DNA of 64,000 nucleotides from Desulfoplanes formicivorans. GTDB lineage: Bacteria > Desulfobacterota > Desulfovibrionia > Desulfovibrionales > Desulfomicrobiaceae. Shown piece after piece: positions 54,577 to 63,937 of the stretch (positions are counted from its first letter, which is position 1; the number at the start of each line of letters is the position of its first letter). A program made the position numbers and the translations under genes. The stretch covers positions 124,001 to 188,000 of the forward strand of contig NZ_BDFE01000008.1 in assembly GCF_001748225.1 (NCBI RefSeq), in the 5' to 3' direction. The notes under the pieces were generated by a model that did not search any database, was not told the DNA's origin, and saw only the letters and a list, made by a program, of their open reading frames with translations.

Positions 54577-56280
54577 ATGCAGATTTTTTCCCCCCTGAAC
54601 CAATTGGTCAGCCAACCGGTTCCAGGCTCGTCAGCTTGGGATTCTGAACCGGAAAGGGAGACCGATACTCGCTTTGACACGTGTTTTTCCGAGATGCTGT
54701 CGGCGGATGATAACGTGGATAATGATGCCTGTTCGCGTGCATCCCAGCAGACTTCCGAAACGATGAAGGCTGATGAACCAGATACCAAGCAGGAATATTT
54801 TTCCCCTGCTACGGAACATGATGAGGCTCAGCTCCGGGAAAATGTTGCAGGGTCTGATGCTCCTTGGGAAGCACATGATCAGTCCCTGCCCGAGACATCG
54901 GCCATGTCAGAAGATGAACTTAGCAAACTTTTGGATCAGTTTTTGGGGTTGATTCGGAGCCGTTCTGGGGAATCGGTTGCCGATATCCAATCCGGGCCAA
55001 CAGGTTTGAATCACAGGAGTTCTGAGAATGTCGGAAGCTTCCAGCCGTATTTTTTAGCGGGCAAGAAGCAGCAAGGCCAGGGAGTTGTGGAAGAATTCAG
55101 TGAGCTCAAGGATGCTTTACGCCAACTGGGACAGCGTTTTGCCAACAAGGACTTGGACGCGTTGTCCGGCCATGAGCTGGCCCGGCAGATGCGGTCCATG
55201 AGTGTTTCCGCGGAAGACGTGGCGGCTATTAAGGACATGCTGCGCAAAGTGTTGGGAAGAGATGGCGAGGGCATGTTGTATCCCGGTGGCCAGCTTGCCA
55301 ACGAGCAGGCAGTGTCTGAAACCGGGGTCGGAGAAGCTTTCCCTGCAGAAAGGCAGGCCTTGCGATCCCTGTTCAATGACAAGGTGCATATGGATCCGGC
55401 TCCTCGGCAGGAGACACCTCGTCATGGCAAAGGTACAGAGGAGCAACAGCGATTTTCCCTCGGGAAATCGAATGTTGTTGAAAAGACGTCCTCCAGTGAG
55501 TCTGCAGGCCAGACACGTGTGGGGGATCAAGATGAACAGCAGCGTTTTTTCCTCGGGAAATCGAACGTTGTTGAAAAGACGTCCTCCAGTGAGTCTGCAG
55601 CCCAAGTACGTGTGGGGGAATTCCAAGGCGAAAACGCTGGCCTTACGGGCCGAAAACCGGGGTCTTCAGACCAGGAAACCAGCCGCGACTCAGGTTTTGC
55701 GGGCTCCAAAGATCATACCGCCAAGGTTGCGGATACCACTTCTCGTTCCGAGACCCTGTTCGCACGAGCGCTTCTTGAAGGAGAAGCTTCGGATCAGTCC
55801 AGGATAACGAATCGTTCCAACGTGTCTCGCCATGTTTTGGAGCAGGTGCAGCAAGGGGCTTTCCGTACCCTCGGACAGGGGAAAAAACAGCTTTCCTTGC
55901 AGCTTAATCCTGCGGATCTGGGCACGGTGAACGTTATTCTTCAAGTCAAGGGCAAAGAGGTTAACGCCATTTTGAAGACCAGTCACGAGGATACCTCGCG
56001 CATCCTGGGTGAACATATGGTTCAGCTCAAGGATCATCTCGAAAAACAGGGTCTTAAAGTGGTGAGGCTGGAGGTCCAGAATCAGATGGCCTCCAATGAT
56101 CAATCCGGTCAGTGGAGCAGTGGTTCCGAACACAACCAGTCCAGGGAACGGTACGAGGCCGATATGCGGGAATTGCGTTGGCGCTCGCTTCGGAGTGAAG
56201 GTGAAGTTTTGGCCCGTGATGTGCAAACTGGAGAACATACGGTAAATGTTTCCCCCCGGGGAGTTGATTTTTTCGCATGA
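54577..56280 (+). CDS. fliK: flagellar hook-length control protein FliK
   Basis: FliK measures hook length and switches export specificity. It has 567 residues: a hydrophilic, low-complexity N-terminal two-thirds, then the conserved C-terminal Flg_hook domain (about residues 425-510). That domain contains LSLQLNPADLGTVNVILQV, the GLKVVRLEVQ end and the ILGEHMVQLKDHLEKQ helix. The central part holds a 31-residue tandem duplication (55441-55620). The start at 54577 has AAGGAGG upstream, and a sigma-54 promoter lies before it. flgD and flgE follow on the same strand. Confidence 0.9.
   Translation: MQIFSPLNQLVSQPVPGSSAWDSEPERETDTRFDTCFSEMLSADDNVDNDACSRASQQTSETMKADEPDTKQEYFSPATEHDEAQLRENVAGSDAPWEAHDQSLPETSAMSEDELSKLLDQFLGLIRSRSGESVADIQSGPTGLNHRSSENVGSFQPYFLAGKKQQGQGVVEEFSELKDALRQLGQRFANKDLDALSGHELARQMRSMSVSAEDVAAIKDMLRKVLGRDGEGMLYPGGQLANEQAVSETGVGEAFPAERQALRSLFNDKVHMDPAPRQETPRHGKGTEEQQRFSLGKSNVVEKTSSSESAGQTRVGDQDEQQRFFLGKSNVVEKTSSSESAAQVRVGEFQGENAGLTGRKPGSSDQETSRDSGFAGSKDHTAKVADTTSRSETLFARALLEGEASDQSRITNRSNVSRHVLEQVQQGAFRTLGQGKKQLSLQLNPADLGTVNVILQVKGKEVNAILKTSHEDTSRILGEHMVQLKDHLEKQGLKVVRLEVQNQMASNDQSGQWSSGSEHNQSRERYEADMRELRWRSLRSEGEVLARDVQTGEHTVNVSPRGVDFFA
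55441..55620 (+). repeat. 93-bp tandem duplication inside fliK
   Basis: Two copies (55441-55533 and 55534-55620) code for nearly the same 31 residues (LGKSNVVEKTSSSESA core) and differ at few bases; the core SNVVEKTSSSESA is identical at the protein level. The duplication keeps the frame. Confidence 0.95.
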
Positions 56281-56292
56281 TACGAGGTCGCC

Positions 56293-57015
56293 ATGTCCGG
56301 AATCCAAACAGCTGGTAACATATTGGGAGCCTATGAACGGGATCAGGCTGCAGCATCTCAGGGTACGGGTGATGCCACCGAGCTGGGCAAGGATGCCTTT
56401 TTGCAGCTTCTGGTCACCCAGCTGGAGAATCAGGATCCGCTGGAGCCCATGGAAGATACCGAGTTCATCTCCCAGCTGGCCCAGTTTTCCAATCTGGAGC
56501 AAATGACCAACATCTCGGAAGGGATTGATACGCTGGTGGAGAACAGTACTCAGGATATGCTCAACGGGGTAAACTACATCGGCAAGGGAGTTGTGTCGGC
56601 CGGAAGCACGATCAGCAAATCTGGGGAAGAATCGAGCACCCTCTATTACACCATTGACGAATCTGCAGTGAAGATGACCATCAATATTTTCGATGCTGCC
56701 GGTAATCTGATCGATTCAGAGGAAGTCGGAGCCCAGCAGGCAGGAACCTATGCCTTTAATTGGGATGGGATTGACTATGACGGTCAGGAGCAGCCCGATG
56801 GGACGTATTCGGTCACTTTTGCTGCTGAAGACGTCAATGGCCAGCCGGTGCTCACCAGCACGGAGGTGGCTGGTATTGTCACCAGTGTTGAGTCTCTGAA
56901 CGGACAGACCTTGCTTAACCTTTCCGACGGACGTTCCGTGAATATGCTTGATGTTCGTGAAGTAGCCATGGTTTCTCAGGAAACCGGTCAGGATACACAG
57001 GGTGAGTCAGAGTAG
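56293..57015 (+). CDS. flgD: flagellar hook assembly protein FlgD
   Basis: FlgD is the hook-capping scaffold. It has 240 residues with the export and capping region [20 protein letters not shown] (about residues 37-56) and [14 protein letters not shown]. The FlgD Ig-like and Tudor-like domains follow ([17 protein letters not shown] and [17 protein letters not shown]). It starts 12 nt after fliK and is followed by flgE after 88 nt. Confidence 0.95.
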   Translation: MSGIQTAGNILGAYERDQAAASQGTGDATELGKDAFLQLLVTQLENQDPLEPMEDTEFISQLAQFSNLEQMTNISEGIDTLVENSTQDMLNGVNYIGKGVVSAGSTISKSGEESSTLYYTIDESAVKMTINIFDAAGNLIDSEEVGAQQAGTYAFNWDGIDYDGQEQPDGTYSVTFAAEDVNGQPVLTSTEVAGIVTSVESLNGQTLLNLSDGRSVNMLDVREVAMVSQETGQDTQGESE

Positions 57016-57103
57016 TAGGGGACCATCAAAAGTGTTCGACCAGAATGATGCACAACGACCCGCGTTCGACACGCTTGGTCGATGAGGGGAAAAGGAGGAA
57101 ATT

Positions 57104-59074
57104 ATGGGATTGTCAGCGGCTTTGTATTCGGGGACCAGTGGGCTCAAGGCTCACGGGGAATCCATGACGGTCATTGGTAATAATATCGCAAATGTGAGTA
57201 CGGTTGGTTTCAAAGGGTCCCGGCTTCATTTTGAGGATGCCCTGAGCCAGGCAACAACAACAGCATCTGGTATCGGACAGATAGGTCGCGGCGTGCAGGT
57301 TGGCACTGTCATGGCTGATTTTGCCCAGGGTTCTCTGGAGACAACCACCGAGGCGACCGACCTGGCCATTGGCGGAGACGGTTTTTTTGTGGTCTCCCCT
57401 CCAGGTGAGGATATTCAGTACTATACACGAGCCGGTAATTTCCGCTTTGATTCCGATGGCAAGCTGACTGACCCGCATGGCTATGTGGTCCAGGGGTGGA
57501 AGGTGCAGAACGACAACAACCCCATCGCTGCGACAAGTACGCAAACGGAAAGCTCGGCCGCCAAGATCGAAGGCGTACCAACGGATATTGTTCTGGATAA
57601 TTTTCAGTCTCCCCCTCAGGCAACATCCCATGTGGACATCATGACCAATCTTGATTCCCAGTCCACGGATCATGCCACAGATACGACAGATCCGATGTTC
57701 GCCATGTTTAGAAATTGGGATGGCACGCAGGATGAGCCCCTTGGCGACAGCATGTATGCCTATCAGTCGACCCTGAAAACCTACGATCAAAACGGCAGCG
57801 CCCATAACATGACGGTGTATTTTGATCCGGTCAGAGACGATACGGTTACTGGTGCGGCAAATGGTAGTCAGATCTGGGAATACATGGTGACAGTTCCTCC
57901 GTCAGATGACGGGAGAGTGCTTGATGACGGAACCGCATTGTCCACTACTTCATCTGCCGGAGTTCTCATGATAGGAACCCTGACATTCAACCCGGCCGGT
58001 GAGCTGGTCAATACATCTGCGTTCACGTTGCCCAGTGACGCGGCAACTGCCACTGATTTGTCGGGCTGGACCCCGGCTGATTTCTCCAGTGACGGTTATC
58101 CCATTTGTACTGCCAATTTTCTGGGGGAAGAAGATGCCTCGGGAACCAATCAGTCCAATCCCAAAAATATTGAAATCAATTTCGGGATAAAAAATACAAC
58201 AACCGCCTGGGACGGAGCTCCTGCTAATGCCGCAGCTGTTGGGACGGATATAGCGCTGCTTCCCGAGATTGCGGACAGTACCATCTCGGCCCTTTCGTCC
58301 ACCAGTTACAATACGGGTTCAACCACGCTGTTTCAGTCTCAGGACGGGTATACGGCCGGTTTTCTCCAGAGCGTTTCCGTTGACCGTGACGGCATTCTCA
58401 CGGGGAGCTATTCCAATGGCCAGGTTTTGGAACTCTATGCCCTGACTCTGGCAGATTTCAATGATCAGTATTCGCTGTATCGTGAAGGAGGTAATCTTTT
58501 TTCCGAAACCCGTTCGTCCGGACCGCCGCTCACGGGCATGGCCAACTCCAGTGGTAAGGGGGCCATTGCTTCCAACTCCCTGGAACAATCCAACGTTGAT
58601 CTGGCCACGGAATTTGTGAACATGATCACCACCCAGAAAGGATATCAGGCCAACAGCAAAACCATCACCACCACCGATGAAATGCTCTCTACCCTGATTC
58701 AGATGAAACGACAATTCCTTTTACCATTTCTGGTCTTCAAAAAGCCCGCCTTTTGGCGGGCTTTTTGGGTTGGCATGCAGGGCCTTGATTGCATGTGGTG
58801 GTCCCGGATGCTACATGCAATCATCGCATGGAAATGGCATGGTGCCCACGGGATGGGTGTTAGCAAACACGGTGTTGTCTATAACAAGGAGGAGTGTCAT
58901 GCTCGCAAGCTTTACCATTTTGCCCATGGGTGTGGGCGAAGAATTGCGGGAGCATATTGCAGCGGTGGTGGATCTGGTGGATGGGTCGGGGCTCGATTAC
59001 AAGGTCGGGGCCATGCAGACCACTCTGGAAGGAGATCAGGCCAAGGTGATGGACTTGATCATGCAATGTCATAA
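57104..59074 (+). CDS. flgE: flagellar hook protein FlgE with missing stop codon
   Basis: FlgE is the hook structural subunit. The N-terminal rod signature is LYSGTSGLKAHGESMTVIGN, with NIANVSTVGFKG. The usual C-terminal helix is EFVNMITTQKGYQANSKTI, TTTDEMLSTLIQMKR. Family proteins end at about this point (Arg536, 58709-58711). Here the next codon is CAA at 58712 where TAA would be expected, and the frame runs on 120 codons through an intrinsic terminator and into the next gene. Transcripts ending at that terminator would have no stop codon. It could be a real stop-loss or a sequence error. AGGAGG precedes the start. Confidence 0.9.
   Translation: MGLSAALYSGTSGLKAHGESMTVIGNNIANVSTVGFKGSRLHFEDALSQATTTASGIGQIGRGVQVGTVMADFAQGSLETTTEATDLAIGGDGFFVVSPPGEDIQYYTRAGNFRFDSDGKLTDPHGYVVQGWKVQNDNNPIAATSTQTESSAAKIEGVPTDIVLDNFQSPPQATSHVDIMTNLDSQSTDHATDTTDPMFAMFRNWDGTQDEPLGDSMYAYQSTLKTYDQNGSAHNMTVYFDPVRDDTVTGAANGSQIWEYMVTVPPSDDGRVLDDGTALSTTSSAGVLMIGTLTFNPAGELVNTSAFTLPSDAATATDLSGWTPADFSSDGYPICTANFLGEEDASGTNQSNPKNIEINFGIKNTTTAWDGAPANAAAVGTDIALLPEIADSTISALSSTSYNTGSTTLFQSQDGYTAGFLQSVSVDRDGILTGSYSNGQVLELYALTLADFNDQYSLYREGGNLFSETRSSGPPLTGMANSSGKGAIASNSLEQSNVDLATEFVNMITTQKGYQANSKTITTTDEMLSTLIQMKRQFLLPFLVFKKPAFWRAFWVGMQGLDCMWWSRMLHAIIAWKWHGAHGMGVSKHGVVYNKEECHARKLYHFAHGCGRRIAGAYCSGGGSGGWVGARLQGRGHADHSGRRSGQGDGLDHAMS
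58738..58769 (+). terminator. intrinsic terminator of flgE, inside its open frame
   Basis: CAAAAAGCCCGCC (58738-58750) pairs with GGCGGGCTTTTTG (58755-58767) around TTTT: a 13-bp perfect stem with its own T-run, 27 nt after the expected end of FlgE. Confidence 0.92.
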
Positions 59075-59207
59075 CCTGATGATGGCACGCGCCCCCAGAG
59101 TGCTCACCTCCATCACCCTGGACGATCGCAAGGGAGCTGCCAATCGTCTGGAGGGAAAGGTGGCTGATGTGGAAACCGTCTTGGGAAGGCAGGTCAGGCA
59201 TGAGTAA
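58899..59207 (+). CDS. MTH1187-family thiamine-binding protein (UPF0045)
   Basis: This 102-residue ferredoxin-like-fold protein of the MTH1187/YkoF type is described as thiamine-binding. The segment MGVGEELREHIAAVVDLVDG and the YKVGAMQTTLEGDQAKVMDL region are conserved. The start is fixed by AAGGAGG 8 nt upstream. It lies after the flgE terminator and within the over-long flgE frame, in another frame. Its 3' end overlaps the next gene by 8 nt. No TPP riboswitch was recognised upstream. Confidence 0.82.
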   Translation: MLASFTILPMGVGEELREHIAAVVDLVDGSGLDYKVGAMQTTLEGDQAKVMDLIMQCHNLMMARAPRVLTSITLDDRKGAANRLEGKVADVETVLGRQVRHE

Positions 59208-60234
59208 TCTGGTGGGCAAACCAAGTCCTTCCCGCCTGGAAACCCTGGTGCAGGGTGCCCTGGGTGCGCCCAGCAAACAGGTTCTGGTGGGTCCTGGTCC
59301 CGGTCTGGACGCTGCCATTCTTGAAACCGCTGACGGCCGGGTCATGGCCATTGCCGAAGATCCCATTTTTCCGGCTCCGGGGCTCCCCCTGGATATCATG
59401 GGATGGTTCACCGTGCATATCGGGGCCAGTGATGTGGCCGTGACAGGAGTCAAGCCGGAATTCATGACCTACACCCTGCTGTTGCCACCCCATTGCCCGG
59501 AAAAGGATGGACGGACCATCATCAACAGTATTTCCCATGCGGCCAGTGAACTGGGCATCACCATTGTGGGCGGGCATACGGGCTGGTATGGAGCCGTGAA
59601 TCTGCCCACAGTGGGTGGAGTAACGGTCTGGGGACACGCAGACAGGGATGCCTGGATTTCCCCTGGCGGAGCCAGGCACGGGGATATGATCCTCATGACC
59701 AAGGGACCGTGCATCGAGGCAGCCGCTCTGCTGTCCATTGTGTATCAGGACCGGCTTGCCCGTGAACTTTCTTCAGAGATGCTTGCCAGTTTGAGGCGCC
59801 GGGTGGACCAGACCTCTGTTGTCAAGGATGCTCTTGTGGCCTTTGAGACCGGAGGTGTACATGCCATGCATGATGCCACTGAAGGCGGGGTCATGGGAGG
59901 CCTTTGGGAAATGTCGGCCGCCTCGGGCATTCCCGTGGACGTGAACTTTGATATCATTGCAATACCCGAAGACATTGCCGCCCTTGCAAGGGTGCTGGGG
60001 TTTGATCCCTGGCAGGCCATCAGCGAGGGAACCCTGCTGGCGGCTGTTGCGCCCGAGGCGGTGGCCGGAGTTCGGGAGGCATGGTCCCGGGCGGGCATTG
60101 GCAGCATGGTGCTTGGCAGATTTGATGCCGCCTTGGAGAAAAATACCCTGGTTCGCCATGGAACCCGGCAGATTTTGCAGGAGCCGGAAAAAGATCCCTT
60201 TTGGGAGTTGTTTTTTGCCGGCCTGGAAACCTGA
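59200..60234 (+). CDS. AIR-synthase (PurM/HypE-like) family protein
   Basis: This 344-residue protein of the PurM/HypE/ThiL/SelD ATP-binding superfamily has the N-terminal VGPGPGLDAAIL, SDVAVTGVKPEF and VGGHTGWY motifs. The C-terminal half has HDATEGGVMGGLWEM and ISEGTLLAAV. It resembles HypE most but lacks the C-terminal Cys that HypE uses for carbamoyl transfer (the chain ends FFAGLET). It overlaps the thiamine-binding gene by 8 nt, so it is coupled to it. A thiamine- or nucleotide-related kinase activity is possible but not shown. Confidence 0.78.
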   Translation: MSNLVGKPSPSRLETLVQGALGAPSKQVLVGPGPGLDAAILETADGRVMAIAEDPIFPAPGLPLDIMGWFTVHIGASDVAVTGVKPEFMTYTLLLPPHCPEKDGRTIINSISHAASELGITIVGGHTGWYGAVNLPTVGGVTVWGHADRDAWISPGGARHGDMILMTKGPCIEAAALLSIVYQDRLARELSSEMLASLRRRVDQTSVVKDALVAFETGGVHAMHDATEGGVMGGLWEMSAASGIPVDVNFDIIAIPEDIAALARVLGFDPWQAISEGTLLAAVAPEAVAGVREAWSRAGIGSMVLGRFDAALEKNTLVRHGTRQILQEPEKDPFWELFFAGLET

Positions 60235-60321
60235 CCACACTGCCCCGAGGTTTCATCCCGCAACCCTTCTTTCTGTTCTGGTGACCAATACGGCTGCCAG
60301 AACGCACATTGCGTGATCACC

Positions 60322-61569
60322 TCACGTCCGGTTTGCCCGATATGTCTGCAGAAACAGGTGCGGTGCAAGGTCGGGATGGTCGCTGCGCAGTACATAGTTC
60401 AGTCCCGGGTGAGCCTGGGTTACCCCTTCTCCGGTTTCCTTTTCCACACGAAACAAATCCGGGCCAAGAACCGGCCGTTTGAGTCCCGGGGCCATGATGG
60501 CCACCGGACCTGTCACATCCCAGGGATTCTTGACGGCAATGATCCAGGAATCAGCGTTCACCCGCCGGATGATCCGGGCAAGAATGATACTTTCCGGTTC
60601 TGATTGCGGGGTAAAGAATATCTGGCGTCTCGGGCAGAAAAATCCCGAACTCAACGGACGGGTTGCTGCCTGCGAAAGACAGTCCACGTATGTGCCCGGC
60701 CGGAAATTCTTCGAAGCCGCATCGTCCAGGGCCGTGCGATAGGCGTCCACCACCTGGCAAAGATAGGCCGATGTTTTCATGCGGCCTTCGATTTTCAGCG
60801 AGGTGATCCTGTTTTTGATGAACCAGGGTAGATATTTGACCAGACAAAGATCCTGGGCGCTGAGGATGCGGGAATACTCCTCGTCCTGGGTGATTTCCCA
60901 GAGTCCTTCTCCCGGCCGTGTGCGTTCGTCCACCCGAATGGCCACGGTTTTGTAGTCGAACCGGCAGGGATGGGTGCACAGTCCCTGGTTGGCGGAGCGC
61001 TGGTTGAGATGTGCGCTGAGCAGACAGCGTCCTGAAATGGCCATGCACATGGCTCCGTGAACGAATAGTTCCAGTTCGAGCTCGCTCTTGACGCTTTGAG
61101 CAATGGCCCGGATGGCCGAGGCACCCAGTTCCCTGGCCAGGTTGATTCGGCTGACGCCCATGTCCTTCCAGAACATGGCCGAGGCACTGTTTGAGGTATT
61201 GGCCTGGGTGCTCAGGTGGATGGGAATGTGGGGGGTGATTTTTTGCGCCAGGCGGACAATACCGGGATCGGCAATGATCAGTGCGTCCACGGGCAGGGAG
61301 CCCAGTTGTTCCAGTTGGGCCATTACCCCGGGCAGGTGTTTTTCCCACGCCAGGATATTGAGACAATAGTAGACCTTGACTCCATGTGCATGGGCAAAAT
61401 CAAGGGCCTCGAGTAACCGGTCCGGAGAAAACCCCTGGGCCTTGGCCCGCAGGTTGAATGCTGTGCCTCCGAGATAGACGGCATCGGCGCCATAGGCCAC
61501 GGCGGTTTCCAGCTTTTCACGGTTGCCGGCCGGAGCCAGAAGTTCGGGAAGGGGAATTGATGAAGGCAT
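60322..61569 (-). CDS. peptidase U32-family protein (TrhP/RlhA type)
   Basis: This 415-residue protein has the TIM-barrel core of U32-family enzymes: LLAPAGNREKLETAVAYGADAVYLGG at the N terminus (split over residues 11-36) and the Cys-rich ISGRCLLSAHL / QGLCTHPCRF region. The MFWKDMGVSRINLARE and SLKIEGRMKTSAYL motifs follow. Such proteins hydroxylate tRNA U34 or modify 23S rRNA using prephenate-related chemistry; despite the name they are not known to be proteases. Conserved Cys residues could hold an iron-sulfur cluster. Convergent with the AIR-synthase gene. Confidence 0.88.
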   Translation of the reverse strand: MPSSIPLPELLAPAGNREKLETAVAYGADAVYLGGTAFNLRAKAQGFSPDRLLEALDFAHAHGVKVYYCLNILAWEKHLPGVMAQLEQLGSLPVDALIIADPGIVRLAQKITPHIPIHLSTQANTSNSASAMFWKDMGVSRINLARELGASAIRAIAQSVKSELELELFVHGAMCMAISGRCLLSAHLNQRSANQGLCTHPCRFDYKTVAIRVDERTRPGEGLWEITQDEEYSRILSAQDLCLVKYLPWFIKNRITSLKIEGRMKTSAYLCQVVDAYRTALDDAASKNFRPGTYVDCLSQAATRPLSSGFFCPRRQIFFTPQSEPESIILARIIRRVNADSWIIAVKNPWDVTGPVAIMAPGLKRPVLGPDLFRVEKETGEGVTQAHPGLNYVLRSDHPDLAPHLFLQTYRANRT

Positions 61570-61845
61570 GGGAAAAAGACGGGATAGATGATGGAGGATG
61601 CAGACAGTTGATTGAGAAGGATCAGACGGTTCCGGACGAGGTGGTGCACTCGGGTTGAAGTTTCAAGTGTGTTCCCTTGGGTGCAAACCCCGTACAACTG
61701 AGTGTCTGGTTGCGTGTGGAGACGATGGACGGGGTGGTCCGGACATTGCTGATTGGACAAGGTCCCTAGGATGTATATTGCAGTCTACGCACGGCAGCAG
61801 CTGTTTCCACACCTCAAGACCACGCTTTCGGGCAGGCGCCGTGTC

Positions 61846-62706
61846 CTAGACGGGCAGGCCGTGCTCCTTCCGTCGATCCTTAAAGGCCTGCAGCAAGGTA
61901 TAGGGGCCCTCGAGATTGCCCCTGCCGATGCCCAGTTCAATGTCCGGTTTCACGGTACCGTGAAAATCCGAGGACGTACTTGGCAGCATGTTGAATCGTT
62001 TGCACAGGTCAAGGTATTTGCGGGTCTGATCCGGGGAATGCAGGGAATAGTAGGCCTCGATGCCTTCGACGCCCAGATTGCAGAGGCGCTGGATTTCGGC
62101 AGCTTCGGCCTCGCCAGCAAGCTTCAATGAATAAGGGTGCGCCAGAACAATGGTTGCCTGTTCCTTTTTCAGGGCGGCAATGGCTTCCTGGGGCGTCAGT
62201 TTGTCCTTGGGGATGTACGCGGCTCCGGTTGACCCAAGGTACAGGTCAAAGGCCTGCTTGATGGAGGAAACAACCCCTTTTTGCATGAGCACCCGGGCAA
62301 AATGGGGACGGCCCATGGTTCCGTTGCCCGCCATGTCCAGAACGTCCTGAAATGTGATGTCAATGCCCAATTGGTTCAGTTTGGCGACAATCCGCTTGTT
62401 ACGCGTGGCCCGCTTGTCCCGAAGGCCTTTGAGAACCCTGTTGAGATGCGGAGCATCCGGTGGGACCCACAGCCCTACGATGTGCATGAACCCGGGTTGG
62501 AAGGTCACGCTTAATTCGCATCCGGGAATGACTTCGACCCCGTATTTTCTGCCCGCTTCCATGGCCTCGTGCAGGCCGTTGGTGGTGTCGTGATCAGTCA
62601 GGGCAATGGCTTGCAACCCCAGATCATGGGCATGCTTGATAAGTTCCGATGGCGTCAGTGTGCCGTCCGAGGCCGTGGAGTGTGCGTGAAGATCAATCGC
62701 TGCCAT
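61846..62706 (-). CDS. PHP-domain phosphoesterase (YciV/RnaAM-like)
   Basis: This 286-residue metal-dependent phosphatase of the PHP family has the first metal motif at the N terminus (IDLHAHSTASDGTL), then ALTDHDTTNGL, PGCELSVTF and the final SDFHGTVKP. Family members dephosphorylate 3'-phosphoadenosine 5'-phosphate or trim RNA 5' ends. The start at 62706 has AAGGA upstream and gives the usual N terminus. A longer frame to ATG 62793 also has a plausible AGAGGA site and would add 29 residues, so the start is uncertain. Confidence 0.87.
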   Translation of the reverse strand: MAAIDLHAHSTASDGTLTPSELIKHAHDLGLQAIALTDHDTTNGLHEAMEAGRKYGVEVIPGCELSVTFQPGFMHIVGLWVPPDAPHLNRVLKGLRDKRATRNKRIVAKLNQLGIDITFQDVLDMAGNGTMGRPHFARVLMQKGVVSSIKQAFDLYLGSTGAAYIPKDKLTPQEAIAALKKEQATIVLAHPYSLKLAGEAEAAEIQRLCNLGVEGIEAYYSLHSPDQTRKYLDLCKRFNMLPSTSSDFHGTVKPDIELGIGRGNLEGPYTLLQAFKDRRKEHGLPV

Positions 62707-62830
62707 GATGTCCTTGGGCTGGCTGACCAGTCCCGGGGGTTCGTGACCAAAAAGACCGAACCCGTTGCAGAGCAAAAAAGGATAGCCCTGCATGGTGACT
62801 ATCCTCTGAAAAAAAGATCAAATGACGTGT

Positions 62831-63049
62831 CTACTTGAATCGGTAGGTGATTCTGCCGCGGGTCAGGTCGTAGGGGGAAAGTTCCACCTTGACCCGGTCG
62901 CCAGGGAGGATACGTATATAGTATTTGCGCATTTTACCGGAAATATGTCCCAAAATGGTGTGTCCACTGTCCAGTTTCACCTGGAACATGGCATTGGGGA
63001 GTGCTTCTTCGACAACGCCTTCAACTTCGATTGCTTCTTCTTTGGCCAT
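62831..63049 (-). CDS. infA: translation initiation factor IF-1
   Basis: IF-1 is a 72-residue OB-fold protein that binds the ribosomal A site during initiation. The full-length sequence [19 protein letters not shown], with [17 protein letters not shown] and [11 protein letters not shown] at the end, is diagnostic. It is separated from the PHP gene by 37 nt and probably heads that run. The upstream ribosome-binding site is weak. Confidence 0.97.
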   Translation of the reverse strand: MAKEEAIEVEGVVEEALPNAMFQVKLDSGHTILGHISGKMRKYYIRILPGDRVKVELSPYDLTRGRITYRFK

Positions 63050-63277
63050 GGATGGTACCCGTGTTTGCTGTTGTGATGGTCATGCATCCATTCAAAATGG
63101 ATACTTGCTCTTTGATAAAAGTAAATGCATAGCCGCGGCAACAAGCAAAGTCAACATGTCCATCAGGTTTCCGGACGATCCGGGATACGCTGGTGGCGTC
63201 AGGGTGAAAACGGGTCTTGCAGGAAGTTTCTGGCGGACCGTTGGTGCAAACAAGCTAGCTTCTCAAGGAGAAAAGGG

Positions 63278-63937
63278 GTGCCTGTAACCAGAAAGGAGTG
63301 TATCAGATGTGGCACGTGCTGTCATAAGGGAGGCCCGGGGCTGCATGTGGAGGATAAACAACTTATTGAATCCAGGGTCCTTGAGCCGGGTGATCTGGTT
63401 TGTTTCCGCAAGGGCGAATTCGCCTTTGATCAGCTTGGTCAGCGGGTGGCTCCCCTTGAGCGGGAATTGATCAAGATTCGGGGCAAGGGGGGCAGCTGGG
63501 AGTGTTGTCTGTACGATCCCCAGGCAAAGGGATGTCGGATCTACCAGAATCGTCCTCTGGAGTGCCGTACGCTCATGTGCTGGGATACCGGTCCCATGGA
63601 GGAACTCATGCAACGGGACGATCGGCTGACACGGGCCCATCTTGTTGCCGAGGATTCGGCCATGGCCCAATTGATCCATCTTCACGAGGAACAATGCGGT
63701 CTGGACCGGGTAGCCGCTCTCATACGGGAAGGGGACATGCAGAGTGCTGCCACGCGTCAGGAACTCATTGATCTTTGCCTGTATGATCTCAGCTTCCGGG
63801 AAGTTGTTGTGGAGCAGGCCGGATTGCAGGAGAATATTGTGGAGTGTTTTTTGGGTCGTCCCCTTTTCAGGGCGGTTTTGGGATATGATCCCTGGTTGGG
63901 TTCGCAGGATTTTTTGGGGCATTTTGCAAACAGGTAG
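63278..63937 (+). CDS. YkgJ-family cysteine-cluster protein
   Basis: This 219-residue cytosolic protein has the CxxCxxCC-type motif CIRCGTCCHKGG at residues 8-19 and further cysteines in ECCLYDPQAKGCRIYQNRP and LECRTLMC. These define the zinc- or iron-binding YkgJ family. The function is unknown. It starts at GTG 63278 with AAGGAG upstream. The helical C-terminal half (about residues 100-219) is specific to this longer version. It is divergent from infA. Confidence 0.82.
   Translation: MPVTRKECIRCGTCCHKGGPGLHVEDKQLIESRVLEPGDLVCFRKGEFAFDQLGQRVAPLERELIKIRGKGGSWECCLYDPQAKGCRIYQNRPLECRTLMCWDTGPMEELMQRDDRLTRAHLVAEDSAMAQLIHLHEEQCGLDRVAALIREGDMQSAATRQELIDLCLYDLSFREVVVEQAGLQENIVECFLGRPLFRAVLGYDPWLGSQDFLGHFANR

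Noticed and set aside
58703-58730. Frameshift rather than stop loss at the end of flgE
   Set aside because: The protein matches the family up to the last expected residue in one frame, so no frame change is needed; only the stop codon is absent.
61570-61845. Possible tRNA-like or small RNA sequence between the U32 and PHP genes
   Set aside because: No cloverleaf with a T-loop GTTCGAATC-type consensus or acceptor stem could be built.
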